64,000 bases of DNA from Pedobacter paludis (GTDB lineage Bacteria > Bacteroidota > Bacteroidia > Sphingobacteriales > Sphingobacteriaceae), in contig NZ_QGNY01000004.1 of NCBI RefSeq assembly GCF_003173575.1, forward strand, positions 310,001 through 374,000. Direction: 5' to 3'. Shown here piece after piece: positions 39,951 to 47,874 of this stretch; position 1 is the stretch's first letter, and every line of letters starts with the position of its first letter. Made by a program: the position numbers and the translations under genes. The notes beneath the pieces are model-generated. The model searched no databases. It saw only the letters and a list, made by a program, of their open reading frames with translations, and had not been told where the DNA came from.

Positions 39951-40850
39951 TTAAAAAGAAATATACGGCGTAATTTTATCGATGGTCTGCTGGTTAAGAA
40001 TTACTACCTTTTTTAAATCATTTGGGCCTGAATAATTACCATGTTGTTTTCTATATTGAATAATTGCATTAATCTGCTTATAAGATAAATAGGGATTAGA
40101 TTTAAGATCATTAAAAACCGCGTTATTTATATTTACAGTTTTAAGCTTTATTGGACTTAAAGATACTTGATTTTTTATTTCCTCATACTTAACAGAATCG
40201 AGTCCATAAACTTCCAGCAACTGTTCCTTTTTGTAAAAACCACCCAAACGTTCGCGATACTTTAAAATTCGATTGGCAAATGCTCCACCAATACCCTTAA
40301 TTTCATCCAATTGAGCAGAATCTGCGAGATTGATATCAACTATAACCAAGGCTTTCTTAACAAATTCTTTCTTCTCGTATTTAAAATCATTCTTCGAATA
40401 ACTAGATTCCTGATTTTCAATATGAACATAAGGCAGTAACTTTTTATACATTTCTGGGGAGATTGTATACATTTTCTGTAAATCCTCAGCTTTGTAGAAC
40501 TTGCCACCTTTGTTTCTATAGTTGACAATTGAATTTGCCTGTTTTACAGATAAACCTAAAGTTTGCCATCCCTCTGCATCAATTTTATTTGGATCGAAAG
40601 CAAAAAGCTTACCTGCTTTGCCTGGATTTGCTTCTTCAATCCGACCTTGGGTATAATGAAAATTATTTTGATCAGTTACTTCGATTTTTTGGATTTGAGC
40701 CAAAAGATTTGGTCCATCCTTTTCTACCGGTTTAAAATGCTCAAAAACAGCCGGAGTTGCCTTAAGGGCAATAATTATAACGATTAGGAAAAGTAGTCCG
40801 TTGAACTCGCCTTTACTAAAACCAAAATGTTTGTTAAGCCAAATTCTCAA
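39951..40850 (-). CDS. ComEA-like helix-hairpin-helix protein
   Basis: 299 residues. One N-terminal membrane helix (about 17-32) then several helix-hairpin-helix units: QTLGLSVKQANSIVNYRNKG near 95-115, LDEIKGIGGAFANRILKYRE (20) near 180-200, and a final NPYLSYKQINAIIQYRKQHG (20) near 255-275. HhH arrays bind the DNA backbone without sequence preference. Membrane-anchored examples act in DNA uptake (ComEA). A periplasmic DNA-binding role is inferred. Confidence 0.8.
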   Translation of the reverse strand: MRIWLNKHFGFSKGEFNGLLFLIVIIIALKATPAVFEHFKPVEKDGPNLLAQIQKIEVTDQNNFHYTQGRIEEANPGKAGKLFAFDPNKIDAEGWQTLGLSVKQANSIVNYRNKGGKFYKAEDLQKMYTISPEMYKKLLPYVHIENQESSYSKNDFKYEKKEFVKKALVIVDINLADSAQLDEIKGIGGAFANRILKYRERLGGFYKKEQLLEVYGLDSVKYEEIKNQVSLSPIKLKTVNINNAVFNDLKSNPYLSYKQINAIIQYRKQHGNYSGPNDLKKVVILNQQTIDKITPYISF

Positions 40851-40887
40851 TGGTGCGATATGACATGTGTATTATAAATATAAATCT

Positions 40888-40895
40888 TATTTTTG
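40888..40895 (+). promoter_or_regulatory. Candidate -7 element upstream of the OlsF-type gene
   Basis: TATTTTTG matches TAnnTTTG, 52 bases before ATG. No clear -33 partner. Confidence 0.4.
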
Positions 40896-40947
40896 GAATT
40901 GCGAAACTCAACGGGTTTAGCAAATCAACAACCTAACAATTATTTAT

Positions 40948-42699
40948 ATGAAAATCATTACGACCTCAGAATTTGCTAAGGCGACAAAGATTGATAAACT
41001 TGGTGTGCCTGGATTAGCAGGTTTGATGATGGAGCTGATGAAACTGAACGACATTAACGATGTTTTCTCTCAGAATCAGCATTTTAAAGGTTTAGAATTT
41101 GTAGATAAAATATTAGAAACGATTGGCGTTTCGATAGATTTTGATGAGGACGATTTAAATAGTATTCCAAAAACAGGTCCATTTATTGCAATTGCCAATC
41201 ACCCTTATGGTGGTGTTGAAGGATTAGCTTTAGTGAAACTTCTGTGCACCGTTAGGCCAGATGCTAAGGTAATGGTGAATTTCATCCTGAAAAAAATACC
41301 TAATCTGGATGAATTTTTTGTTGCGGTAAATCCTTTCGAAAATGTTCAGCACTCATCTAGCATTAGTGGCTTAAAAATGACTTTCGATTTATTGAGAAGT
41401 GGAACACCAATCGGTATCTTCCCGGCAGGCGAGGTATCTACCTTTAAATTGGATGCACAGCAAGTTACCGATAGAATGTGGCACCCTGTTGTTGGAAAGC
41501 TAATCGCGAAAGCAAAAGTTCCGGTTGTACCCATTTATTTCCATGGTAATAACGGCGTTTTATTTAATATTTTGAGCTTTATTCACCCAACTTTACGTAC
41601 GGCGAAGTTACCTTCAGAATTTTTAAATAAGCAGGGTCTTACGATAAAGATTAGAGTTGGGAAACCAATTTCTATTTCTGAGATTTCGCACATGAACAGC
41701 ACCAATAAGTTAATGGACTTTTTGCGTGCGCGTACATATGCTTTGGGCGTTGGCTTGGATAAAGAAAAGAAACTTTTCAATCCCTTAAACTTATTCAAGA
41801 TCAAGAAAAAACCAGCTGATATTATTGAGGAAACTTCTAGGGAATTGATTAAACAAGAAGTAGATACTTTAGAAGATTTTAAAGTTTGGACGGAGAAAAA
41901 CTACGAAGTTTATATTGTGCCAACCCTAAAAATCCCAAATACATTAAGAGAAATAGGTCGTTTGCGTGAGATTACTTTCCGCGAGGTTGGTGAGGGCACG
42001 AATAAAAAAATCGATCTTGATAATTACGACATTTATTATAATCACTTATTTATTTGGGACAAGGATCTTGAAAATATTGTAGGCGCCTATCGTATTGGCA
42101 AGGGCGATGAGATTTTGGAAAGCATGGGTAGACGCGGTTTCTATCTTTCTGAACTTTTTAAAATGAAAGATCAGTTTTATCCGATGTTGAGACAGGGAAT
42201 AGAACTTGGCCGATCGTGGATTAGAAAAGAGTATCAGGGTAAACCACTGCCGTTATTTTTACTATGGAAAGGGATTTTAAAGTATTTAATCGATAATCCA
42301 CAATACCGTTATATGTTCGGGCCGGTAAGTATAAGCAACAATTTTTCTAAGTTTAGTAAGGCGTTGATTGTTGATTACATTACCAAAAACCATTTCGATT
42401 ATGAAATGGCAAAATATGTAAAACCCAAAAATAAATTTAAGGCAGATCTTTTACCCATTTCTACTGATACTTTGGTAGATAGTAGTGAATCTTTTAAAGA
42501 TTTGGACAGTATTATTGGCGATATTGAAAACTCTCACATTAAGATTCCTGTATTATTAAGACAATATATGAACCTAAATGCGAAAATCATTTCGTTTAAC
42601 ATCGATCCTAAATTTTCTGATTGCCTAGATGGTTTCTTGGTTGTGGATACACATAATATCCCACCAGAGATGTTAGAGAAACTCGGCAAGAACTTGTAA
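40948..42699 (+). CDS. OlsF-type bifunctional acyltransferase (aminolipid synthesis)
   Basis: 583 residues in two domains. The N-terminal PlsC-like acyltransferase (about 75-250) has IANHPYGGVEG (His85, with Glu where Asp is usual) and FPAGE (158-162). The C-terminal GNAT-like domain (about 315-520) resembles OlsB/GlsB: VGAYRIG (378-384), GFYLSELF, ELGRSWIRKEY (419-429) and LLWKGILKYL. This O-acyl/N-acyl fusion order is that of OlsF, which makes ornithine lipids in Flavobacteria and some Proteobacteria. Glycine lipids are the other option; the acyl acceptor amino acid cannot be read. A one-domain paralogue follows. Confidence 0.78.
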   Translation: MKIITTSEFAKATKIDKLGVPGLAGLMMELMKLNDINDVFSQNQHFKGLEFVDKILETIGVSIDFDEDDLNSIPKTGPFIAIANHPYGGVEGLALVKLLCTVRPDAKVMVNFILKKIPNLDEFFVAVNPFENVQHSSSISGLKMTFDLLRSGTPIGIFPAGEVSTFKLDAQQVTDRMWHPVVGKLIAKAKVPVVPIYFHGNNGVLFNILSFIHPTLRTAKLPSEFLNKQGLTIKIRVGKPISISEISHMNSTNKLMDFLRARTYALGVGLDKEKKLFNPLNLFKIKKKPADIIEETSRELIKQEVDTLEDFKVWTEKNYEVYIVPTLKIPNTLREIGRLREITFREVGEGTNKKIDLDNYDIYYNHLFIWDKDLENIVGAYRIGKGDEILESMGRRGFYLSELFKMKDQFYPMLRQGIELGRSWIRKEYQGKPLPLFLLWKGILKYLIDNPQYRYMFGPVSISNNFSKFSKALIVDYITKNHFDYEMAKYVKPKNKFKADLLPISTDTLVDSSESFKDLDSIIGDIENSHIKIPVLLRQYMNLNAKIISFNIDPKFSDCLDGFLVVDTHNIPPEMLEKLGKNL

Positions 42700-42710
42700 T
42701 TCTTTAAAAC

Positions 42711-42742
42711 AAAAAAACCCAGACATCCATCTGGGTTTTTTA
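42711..42742 (+). terminator. Intrinsic terminator after the OlsF-type gene
   Basis: AAAAACCCAGA pairs with TCTGGGTTTTT around CATCCA, followed by a T-run. Confidence 0.9.
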
Positions 42743-42888
42743 TTATCAACTAACCTAAACTTTATAAATACTAACCAAATATTTATACCGCAAAAGTAAC
42801 TCTGCCCTGTTAAGTTGATATTAATGAAATGTTATTTTACGAAACTGATTAAAGCCAATTTACTTAACAATAAGTTGTAAGGAAATTA

Positions 42889-42919
42889 CTTGCTTATTAA
42901 CAATAATCTGTTATCTTTA
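42889..42919 (+). promoter_or_regulatory. Candidate promoter of the second acyltransferase gene
   Basis: TTG (42890-42892), 19-base spacer, TATCTTTA (42912-42919), one base off TAnnTTTG. The leader would be about 125 bases. In the 350-base gap 42700-43049 I see otherwise only the terminator above. Confidence 0.45.
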
Positions 42920-43049
42920 TATACTCTGTATGAGCTAAGACTAACATTTGATTTATGAGAATCGATTGTTTCCCACCCTTATATTTAGCTCAAATATTTA
43001 ATCCCTTTACGCAGGTTGATTTTCAAAAAATCAATTTTTAATTGTAATT

Positions 43050-43877
43050 ATGACGGTCATCTCTAAAGAAAATTTTTCTAAAGCCACAGGTATTTGTAAT
43101 GTTCCTATTCCTGGTCTTGCTTCCTTTTTAATGAAGGTTTTAAAAATTAACGATTTTAACGGGATAATAAAAAATGCAAACGAATTAGAAGGTCAAGAAT
43201 TTGCAACGCATTTGCTCGAAACCCTTGGGGTAAGAATCCAGTTAGATGAAAGGGATTTAGTTAATATTCCAAAAGAGGGATCTTTTATAGCAATTGCCAA
43301 TCATCCCTATGGAGCCATAGAATCGCTAGCCTTGCTCAGCACTTTAGCTAAACATAGGCCAGATACCATGTTTATGGGTAATTTTTTATTAAAGAAAATA
43401 CCAAACTTAGAAAAATGCATCATCGCGGTTAATCCTTTTGAAAAGGTTATAGATGCATCTAGCATAAGTGGGTTAAAAACAACGTTGAAGGCTTTAAAGG
43501 ACGGAACTCCTGTAGCTATTTTTCCAGCCGGCGAGGTTTCCTCTTACAAAATAAAAACCAACCAAATTACCGATCGAGAATGGCATCCGGTAGTTGGCAA
43601 AATTATTTCGAAAGCCAATGTCCCTATCTTGCCTGTTTATTTTCATGGCAACAATGGCATATTTTTTAGCTTATTAAAATTGATTCATCCTTCTTTACAA
43701 ACGGCCAAATTAATATCAGAGCTATTTAACAAAAAAGGTCATGTGCTGAAAATCAGAATTGGTGAACCCATTTTGATTAAGGATATTGACTGCCGAAATT
43801 GCAATGTTTCTATGTTGAAATTTCTAAGAACATCTTTGTATAGCTTGGCCAAAACAAAAAAAACGTTAATAAATTAG
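43050..43877 (+). CDS. PlsC-like acyltransferase, one-domain paralogue of the OlsF-type N-terminus
   Basis: 275 residues, closely similar along its whole length to residues 1-270 of the preceding OlsF-type protein: same start pattern (FSKATGI...VPIPGLASFLM), IANHPYGAIES, FPAGE and the QITDREWHPVVGK segment. It lacks the GNAT domain. It probably acylates a lysolipid such as lyso-aminolipid or lysophospholipid. Its own promoter and the terminator before it suggest separate control. It looks like a duplication that kept one half of the fusion. Confidence 0.8.
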   Translation: MTVISKENFSKATGICNVPIPGLASFLMKVLKINDFNGIIKNANELEGQEFATHLLETLGVRIQLDERDLVNIPKEGSFIAIANHPYGAIESLALLSTLAKHRPDTMFMGNFLLKKIPNLEKCIIAVNPFEKVIDASSISGLKTTLKALKDGTPVAIFPAGEVSSYKIKTNQITDREWHPVVGKIISKANVPILPVYFHGNNGIFFSLLKLIHPSLQTAKLISELFNKKGHVLKIRIGEPILIKDIDCRNCNVSMLKFLRTSLYSLAKTKKTLIN

Positions 43878-43985
43878 CATTGCCAATGTTAAATTAATAT
43901 TAACAGAACGTTAATTTATTCACAGAAAGAAATTATTGGTTTTGTATTATTTATCGCTAAATTTATTTTAACCAAATATTTAGAG

Positions 43986-45194
43986 ATGATGAGCAGGGTT
44001 CGCAAATATTTTCTACATACATTTTTTCTCGTGTGCATTACCGTGAGTTTTTTCACTGCGGATGCGCAGAACCATTCTTTTGATTTTTATAATGGAACCT
44101 TTAATTTCAATATAGATTCTTCTTCTATAATTTCTTCCCCCAAAATCGCTTCAGCAAATTCTGTAACTGCATTCTATAATCAAATTAGTTCGAGTAACTC
44201 AACTGCATTAATTGTCTCATTAAAGGATTATAGAAATAAGTACAATTTAAACGACTGGATTTATTATCAATTGATCAGAAAAACAGCCGAACAAATTAGT
44301 CCAAAGGCTGATAATTATTTTCGTTACACACTGTACAAATGGTATTTATTAAACAAATGCGGTTACGATGCAAGAATAGCCGTAGGTAACGAACAGATTA
44401 TTTTTTATGTCCGCAATGATGAAGACATTAGCGACATTCCCTTTTTTATGGTTGATGGAAAAAAATATATGTGTTTAAACTATCACGATTATGGGAAACT
44501 ATTTAAGCAGTCAGATACTTACAAACCCATTAATATTTTTTTTCCAGAAGGGCAAAATCAGTTTTCGTATAAAGTAACTAGAATGCCCGATTTTAAACCA
44601 GATTCTTATGAAGAAAGAGATGTAGAGTTTAGCTACCGCCAGAAGGTCTATCATTTTAAATTGAAGGTAAACGAAAACGTGAAAACGATATTTCAGAATT
44701 ATCCAGTAGTTGATTTTGAAACTTACTTTAACATTCCTTTAAGCAGGGAAACCTATAGTTCTCTAATCCCTCTTTTAAAGAATAATTTAAAAGGAATGGA
44801 TCAGAAAAAAGGAGTTGATTATCTGATGAGATTTACTCGTTATGCTTTTCTCTATGAAAACGATGAACAGAATTTTGGGAAGGAAAAACGTTTATCGCCT
44901 GAGCAAACTTTATTAAATAAGTATAGTGACTGCGATGATAGAGCCGGTTTATTTTTCTTTTTAGTAAAGGAAATTTATAATCTGCCGATGATTGCATTAC
45001 TTTACCCTTCACACTTAACCATGGCGGTTCAGTTTGAGAAACCCGTGGGCAACTACATTACTTACAACGGCAAAAAATATTCATTCTGCGAGCCTACTCC
45101 GCAAGCTGAAGATTTAAAAATTGGGGAAGTTTCTACAAGACTTAAAAACATTAAATACGAAATTGTATACGCATACGAGCCTGCTAAAAGGTAA
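43986..45194 (+). CDS. Exported protein with transglutaminase-like core
   Basis: 402 residues with a Sec signal (hydrophobic 10-26, cleavage near ADAQN). The middle is beta-rich and unrecognised. Near 310-350 it reads LNKYSDCDDRAGLFFFLVKE, then LYPSHLTMAV, which resembles the Cys and His segments of the transglutaminase-like protease fold; the GKKYSFCEPTP part may supply the third residue. The tandem start ATG-ATG leaves a one-codon doubt. It lies about 110 bases after the second acyltransferase gene. Function unknown. Confidence 0.65.
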   Translation: MMSRVRKYFLHTFFLVCITVSFFTADAQNHSFDFYNGTFNFNIDSSSIISSPKIASANSVTAFYNQISSSNSTALIVSLKDYRNKYNLNDWIYYQLIRKTAEQISPKADNYFRYTLYKWYLLNKCGYDARIAVGNEQIIFYVRNDEDISDIPFFMVDGKKYMCLNYHDYGKLFKQSDTYKPINIFFPEGQNQFSYKVTRMPDFKPDSYEERDVEFSYRQKVYHFKLKVNENVKTIFQNYPVVDFETYFNIPLSRETYSSLIPLLKNNLKGMDQKKGVDYLMRFTRYAFLYENDEQNFGKEKRLSPEQTLLNKYSDCDDRAGLFFFLVKEIYNLPMIALLYPSHLTMAVQFEKPVGNYITYNGKKYSFCEPTPQAEDLKIGEVSTRLKNIKYEIVYAYEPAKR

Positions 45195-45328
45195 GTGTGA
45201 CGGTTTTTTATCCCCAAAAACCATGTTAATTTAATGTTACCAAAGTGTTATCTTATCAATAACAGACACAAGCATAGTGGATAGGAAGTATATTTAACTA
45301 CTAAATTGAAATCATTTAAACGATCCTT

Positions 45329-45604
45329 ATGTCTATTATTATTTATACCATCCTAAAAGAATATTTTGTAGAGATACATAATCACCCAGTTAAAGCTAGA
45401 ATTATGTCACCAGTTTCTGACGAAAATGTTTTTGTTTTCCAAACCAGTTTATATTATAAAAGCAAAAGTCATTTAGATGCAAATCAGCCAGCATCAAGCT
45501 TTACATCATTTGCAAATGCAGAACGACACTTATTACAGTATTTGGAAGAATTTCAAAACACTTTGGATTTAGGAGGCGAAATTGCTCAAGGCTCTACCTT
45601 TTAG
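45329..45604 (+). CDS. Small protein, unknown
   Basis: 91 residues, soluble, no motif I recognise. It has a beta-rich first half (IYTILKEYFVEIHNHPVKAR) and a helical second half (FANAERHLLQYLEEFQ). The stop overlaps by four bases the convergent small membrane ORF on the other strand. Confidence 0.5.
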   Translation: MSIIIYTILKEYFVEIHNHPVKARIMSPVSDENVFVFQTSLYYKSKSHLDANQPASSFTSFANAERHLLQYLEEFQNTLDLGGEIAQGSTF

Positions 45605-45771
45605 AGATTTTCTTTGTCGTCTTTTTCCGCTTCAGGCTCTGATTCGATTAAATCCTGTTCGAATTTCTTTTCATCTTTTTTATTTCTGAAGATAATGAAA
45701 ATAATTAGTGCTAAAACAATTGCAACAACGATAGCTACGATTACATAATTTATGCTCGTAATTTCAGTTAT
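45601..45771 (-). CDS. Small single-pass membrane protein with ATA in place of ATG
   Basis: A 56-codon frame not starting with a standard codon. From ATA at 45771 it would read (M)TEITSINYVIVAIVV, a membrane helix of about 20 residues (about 8-28), then a charged tail FRNKKDEKKFEQDL and an acidic end. The sequence is coherent and protein-like, with codon use like its neighbours, and a stop just upstream (45778-45780) blocks extension. Either AUA starts translation, or ATG has mutated and the gene is lost, or the base is an assembly error. Confidence 0.5.
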   Translation of the reverse strand: MTEITSINYVIVAIVVAIVLALIIFIIFRNKKDEKKFEQDLIESEPEAEKDDKENL

Positions 45772-45856
45772 TAAAAATCAGACTTTTTTAAATTTACCTT
45801 AAATATTCTATATGTTAACAACGCAGAAACTTGTTAACACAATCATAATATGGATT

Positions 45857-45880
45857 TAATTTTGCGATAACATATCTTTG
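45857..45880 (+). promoter_or_regulatory. Two TAnnTTTG elements upstream of the Lys-rich gene
   Basis: TAATTTTG (45857-45864) and TATCTTTG (45873-45880) both fit the -7 consensus. Either would give a short leader to the ATG at 45897. Confidence 0.5.
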
Positions 45881-45896
45881 GGCACACAAAAGGTAT

Positions 45897-46193
45897 ATGA
45901 AAAAAAATAAGTCTAAATTAAAAAGCCAATCGGCAGATAAAAAGAAGAAAAAAGAGCTGGAATTAAGTTTAGCAGAAAAAATTAGAGAGGCAATTGCTCA
46001 GCTTGGAAAGGTTAAAAAGGGGGATAAAGCAATAGAGCGATTCTCAAAAAAAATAATCAAAAAGCTTGCTCTTAAAACCGAAAAAGATTTTACTCCAGTA
46101 GTTGAAGAAAAAACTGCTCCGGTAAAAACGCCAGCAAAAGCTGCTAAACCCGCGGTTGTTAAAAAGCCAAAAACTGAGGCAGAAACTAAATAA
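45897..46193 (+). CDS. Lys/Ala-rich basic protein, unknown
   Basis: 98 residues with about a third Lys. A short helical middle (LSLAEKIREAIAQLGKVKKG, 20 residues) is flanked by a Lys-rich head and a Pro-Ala-Lys-Thr tail (PVKTPAKAAKPAVVKKPK) that resembles histone-H1-like C-termini. A nucleic-acid-binding role is plausible but unproven. It has its own promoter candidates and terminator. Confidence 0.62.
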   Translation: MKKNKSKLKSQSADKKKKKELELSLAEKIREAIAQLGKVKKGDKAIERFSKKIIKKLALKTEKDFTPVVEEKTAPVKTPAKAAKPAVVKKPKTEAETK

Positions 46194-46258
46194 CCAAAAG
46201 TTTATTGTTGTTGAACTTGTAGGTGTTCCCAGAAACACAAGTAAAAATCTATTATACG

Positions 46259-46294
46259 CAAAGAGCCAGAAATAAATTTCTGGCTCTTTGTTTT
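46259..46294 (+). terminator. Terminator after the Lys-rich gene
   Basis: CAAAGAGCCAGAAAT pairs with ATTTCTGGCTCTTTG, followed by TTTT. It may also stop the convergent lipoprotein gene. Confidence 0.88.
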
Positions 46295-46310
46295 ATATTA
46301 TTTAGCTAAA

Positions 46311-47783
46311 TTATTTTACCGCTCCAGGCGTAGTGTAAGCTAAAGCTTGTGCATCAGATTCTGCCCATCCAGAAGCCCAGTTATCAGTACCGAAAGCACC
46401 TTTATAAGCTACTTGTGTAAAGAAAGCACCAGATACTTTTGCATTTGTAAAAGCAGCACCTGTTGCAGCCAATGAACCTGTTGCTAAAGTAAAGTTAGCA
46501 GTTCCTAAAGTTGGTAGTGGAGTTGCTGTTGCACTTCCAAAATCAGTTGTATATAAATAAGGACCAGTGAACAATGCATTTGCGAAACTACCTTGGGTAA
46601 ATATGTTATCTACACGTAATTTAGCTTCGATAGTTGCAGCTGCTGCAGCGTTACTAACAATTACCTCAGTAGTTTTTGTACCGTAAATTAAGTTGTTTGC
46701 AATTACCATGTTGCCTGCACTAAAGTTTGCAGAAGTAGAACCAGCCGTTACAACTTTAGTATCGTCGATGTATAATCCGATAGGGAAACCAGAGATTACT
46801 GAGTTTAAAATACTAATCGAAGAGTTACGGCGAATTTGTGCACCGTGATAATAGTTTGCATTATAAGCACCACCAGCTGCTCTTATTGGGCCTAATATGG
46901 TTACGTTAGAAAAAACAGCAGATGTTTTAGGGGTTTGATCTGTTCCTGTTGCGTTGTTATCAGATTCGAAACCGTTAGATTGTGATTGATCGGCAACTGT
47001 TGAAACACGTTGTGCCAAAGCAAACTGTACGTTTCCTGAGTATCCGAAATCTGTATCGAAATCATCATCCCAAGTACCAATAGCCAACAGGTGTTTTGCA
47101 TTTACAGTACCACCAAACCATTCAAAGGCATCATCACCTGAGCGATAAACCTGAATATAATCTAAAGTTGTACCGTTACCAACTCCACCCATTGTTAATC
47201 CGTTAATTTCGTTATCTACCGAATAAGCAATACCAGCAAATTCGATACGTACATATTTCATTGTACCAGAATTATCTGCCGCATCTGTACCACCATAGTA
47301 GATATATGCTTTTTCATCTTTACCGGTTGGCTGTACCAAACCGCCTTCAATTTTAACATCATTTCCTTGGTTAACCGGCGCTTTACCCAAAAGGATTACA
47401 CCACCCCAATCTCCCTGGCTTCTTGCACCTGCAGCTAAAGCCGAAGTAAATACAATTGGCTTATCTGCAGTACCTGTTGCATTAATTTTCGATCCGCGGG
47501 TTACAACCAACGTACCTTTGGTTGCCTTATCTCCTTTTATAATTGTACCAGCTTCTATGGTTAAAGTTGCACCGTTACTTACAAATACAAATCCTTTTAA
47601 CAAATAGATTTTGCTTGCAGACCAAGTTGTATTTGCCGAAATTTCTCCTGAAACTTCTACAACATTCGAAGTTGAGCCTCCACCCGGAACTTCTGTTGAA
47701 GGACCTTCAACAATTACGTTCTTTTTACAAGAGGTTGCAAATAAAACTACTGATAATGCAAGTAGTAAAAATTGGTTTTTCAT
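46311..47783 (-). CDS. Beta-helix-like surface lipoprotein paired with a TonB receptor
   Basis: 490 residues. Lipoprotein signal ending FATSC (Cys19). A Gly/Ser/Thr-rich linker (about 30-40) leads to repeats typical of right-handed beta-helix proteins: ATLTIEAGTIIKG, then GDWGGVILLG and the SGDDAFEWFGGTVNAKHLL segment. It ends without a recognisable T9SS C-terminal domain. It follows the TonB-dependent receptor gene by about 90 bases on the same strand, as SusD-like partners follow SusC, and is likely the surface-exposed partner. Ligand unknown. Confidence 0.75.
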   Translation of the reverse strand: MKNQFLLLALSVVLFATSCKKNVIVEGPSTEVPGGGSTSNVVEVSGEISANTTWSASKIYLLKGFVFVSNGATLTIEAGTIIKGDKATKGTLVVTRGSKINATGTADKPIVFTSALAAGARSQGDWGGVILLGKAPVNQGNDVKIEGGLVQPTGKDEKAYIYYGGTDAADNSGTMKYVRIEFAGIAYSVDNEINGLTMGGVGNGTTLDYIQVYRSGDDAFEWFGGTVNAKHLLAIGTWDDDFDTDFGYSGNVQFALAQRVSTVADQSQSNGFESDNNATGTDQTPKTSAVFSNVTILGPIRAAGGAYNANYYHGAQIRRNSSISILNSVISGFPIGLYIDDTKVVTAGSTSANFSAGNMVIANNLIYGTKTTEVIVSNAAAAATIEAKLRVDNIFTQGSFANALFTGPYLYTTDFGSATATPLPTLGTANFTLATGSLAATGAAFTNAKVSGAFFTQVAYKGAFGTDNWASGWAESDAQALAYTTPGAVK

Positions 47784-47874
47784 TTTTTCAGTTTTTAATA
47801 TTTTGTTATTTTTTACAAAGAGATACTTTTAGTTTTTCTTTAGGATTAACCTGTGATTAACTTATTGTTAAAGA

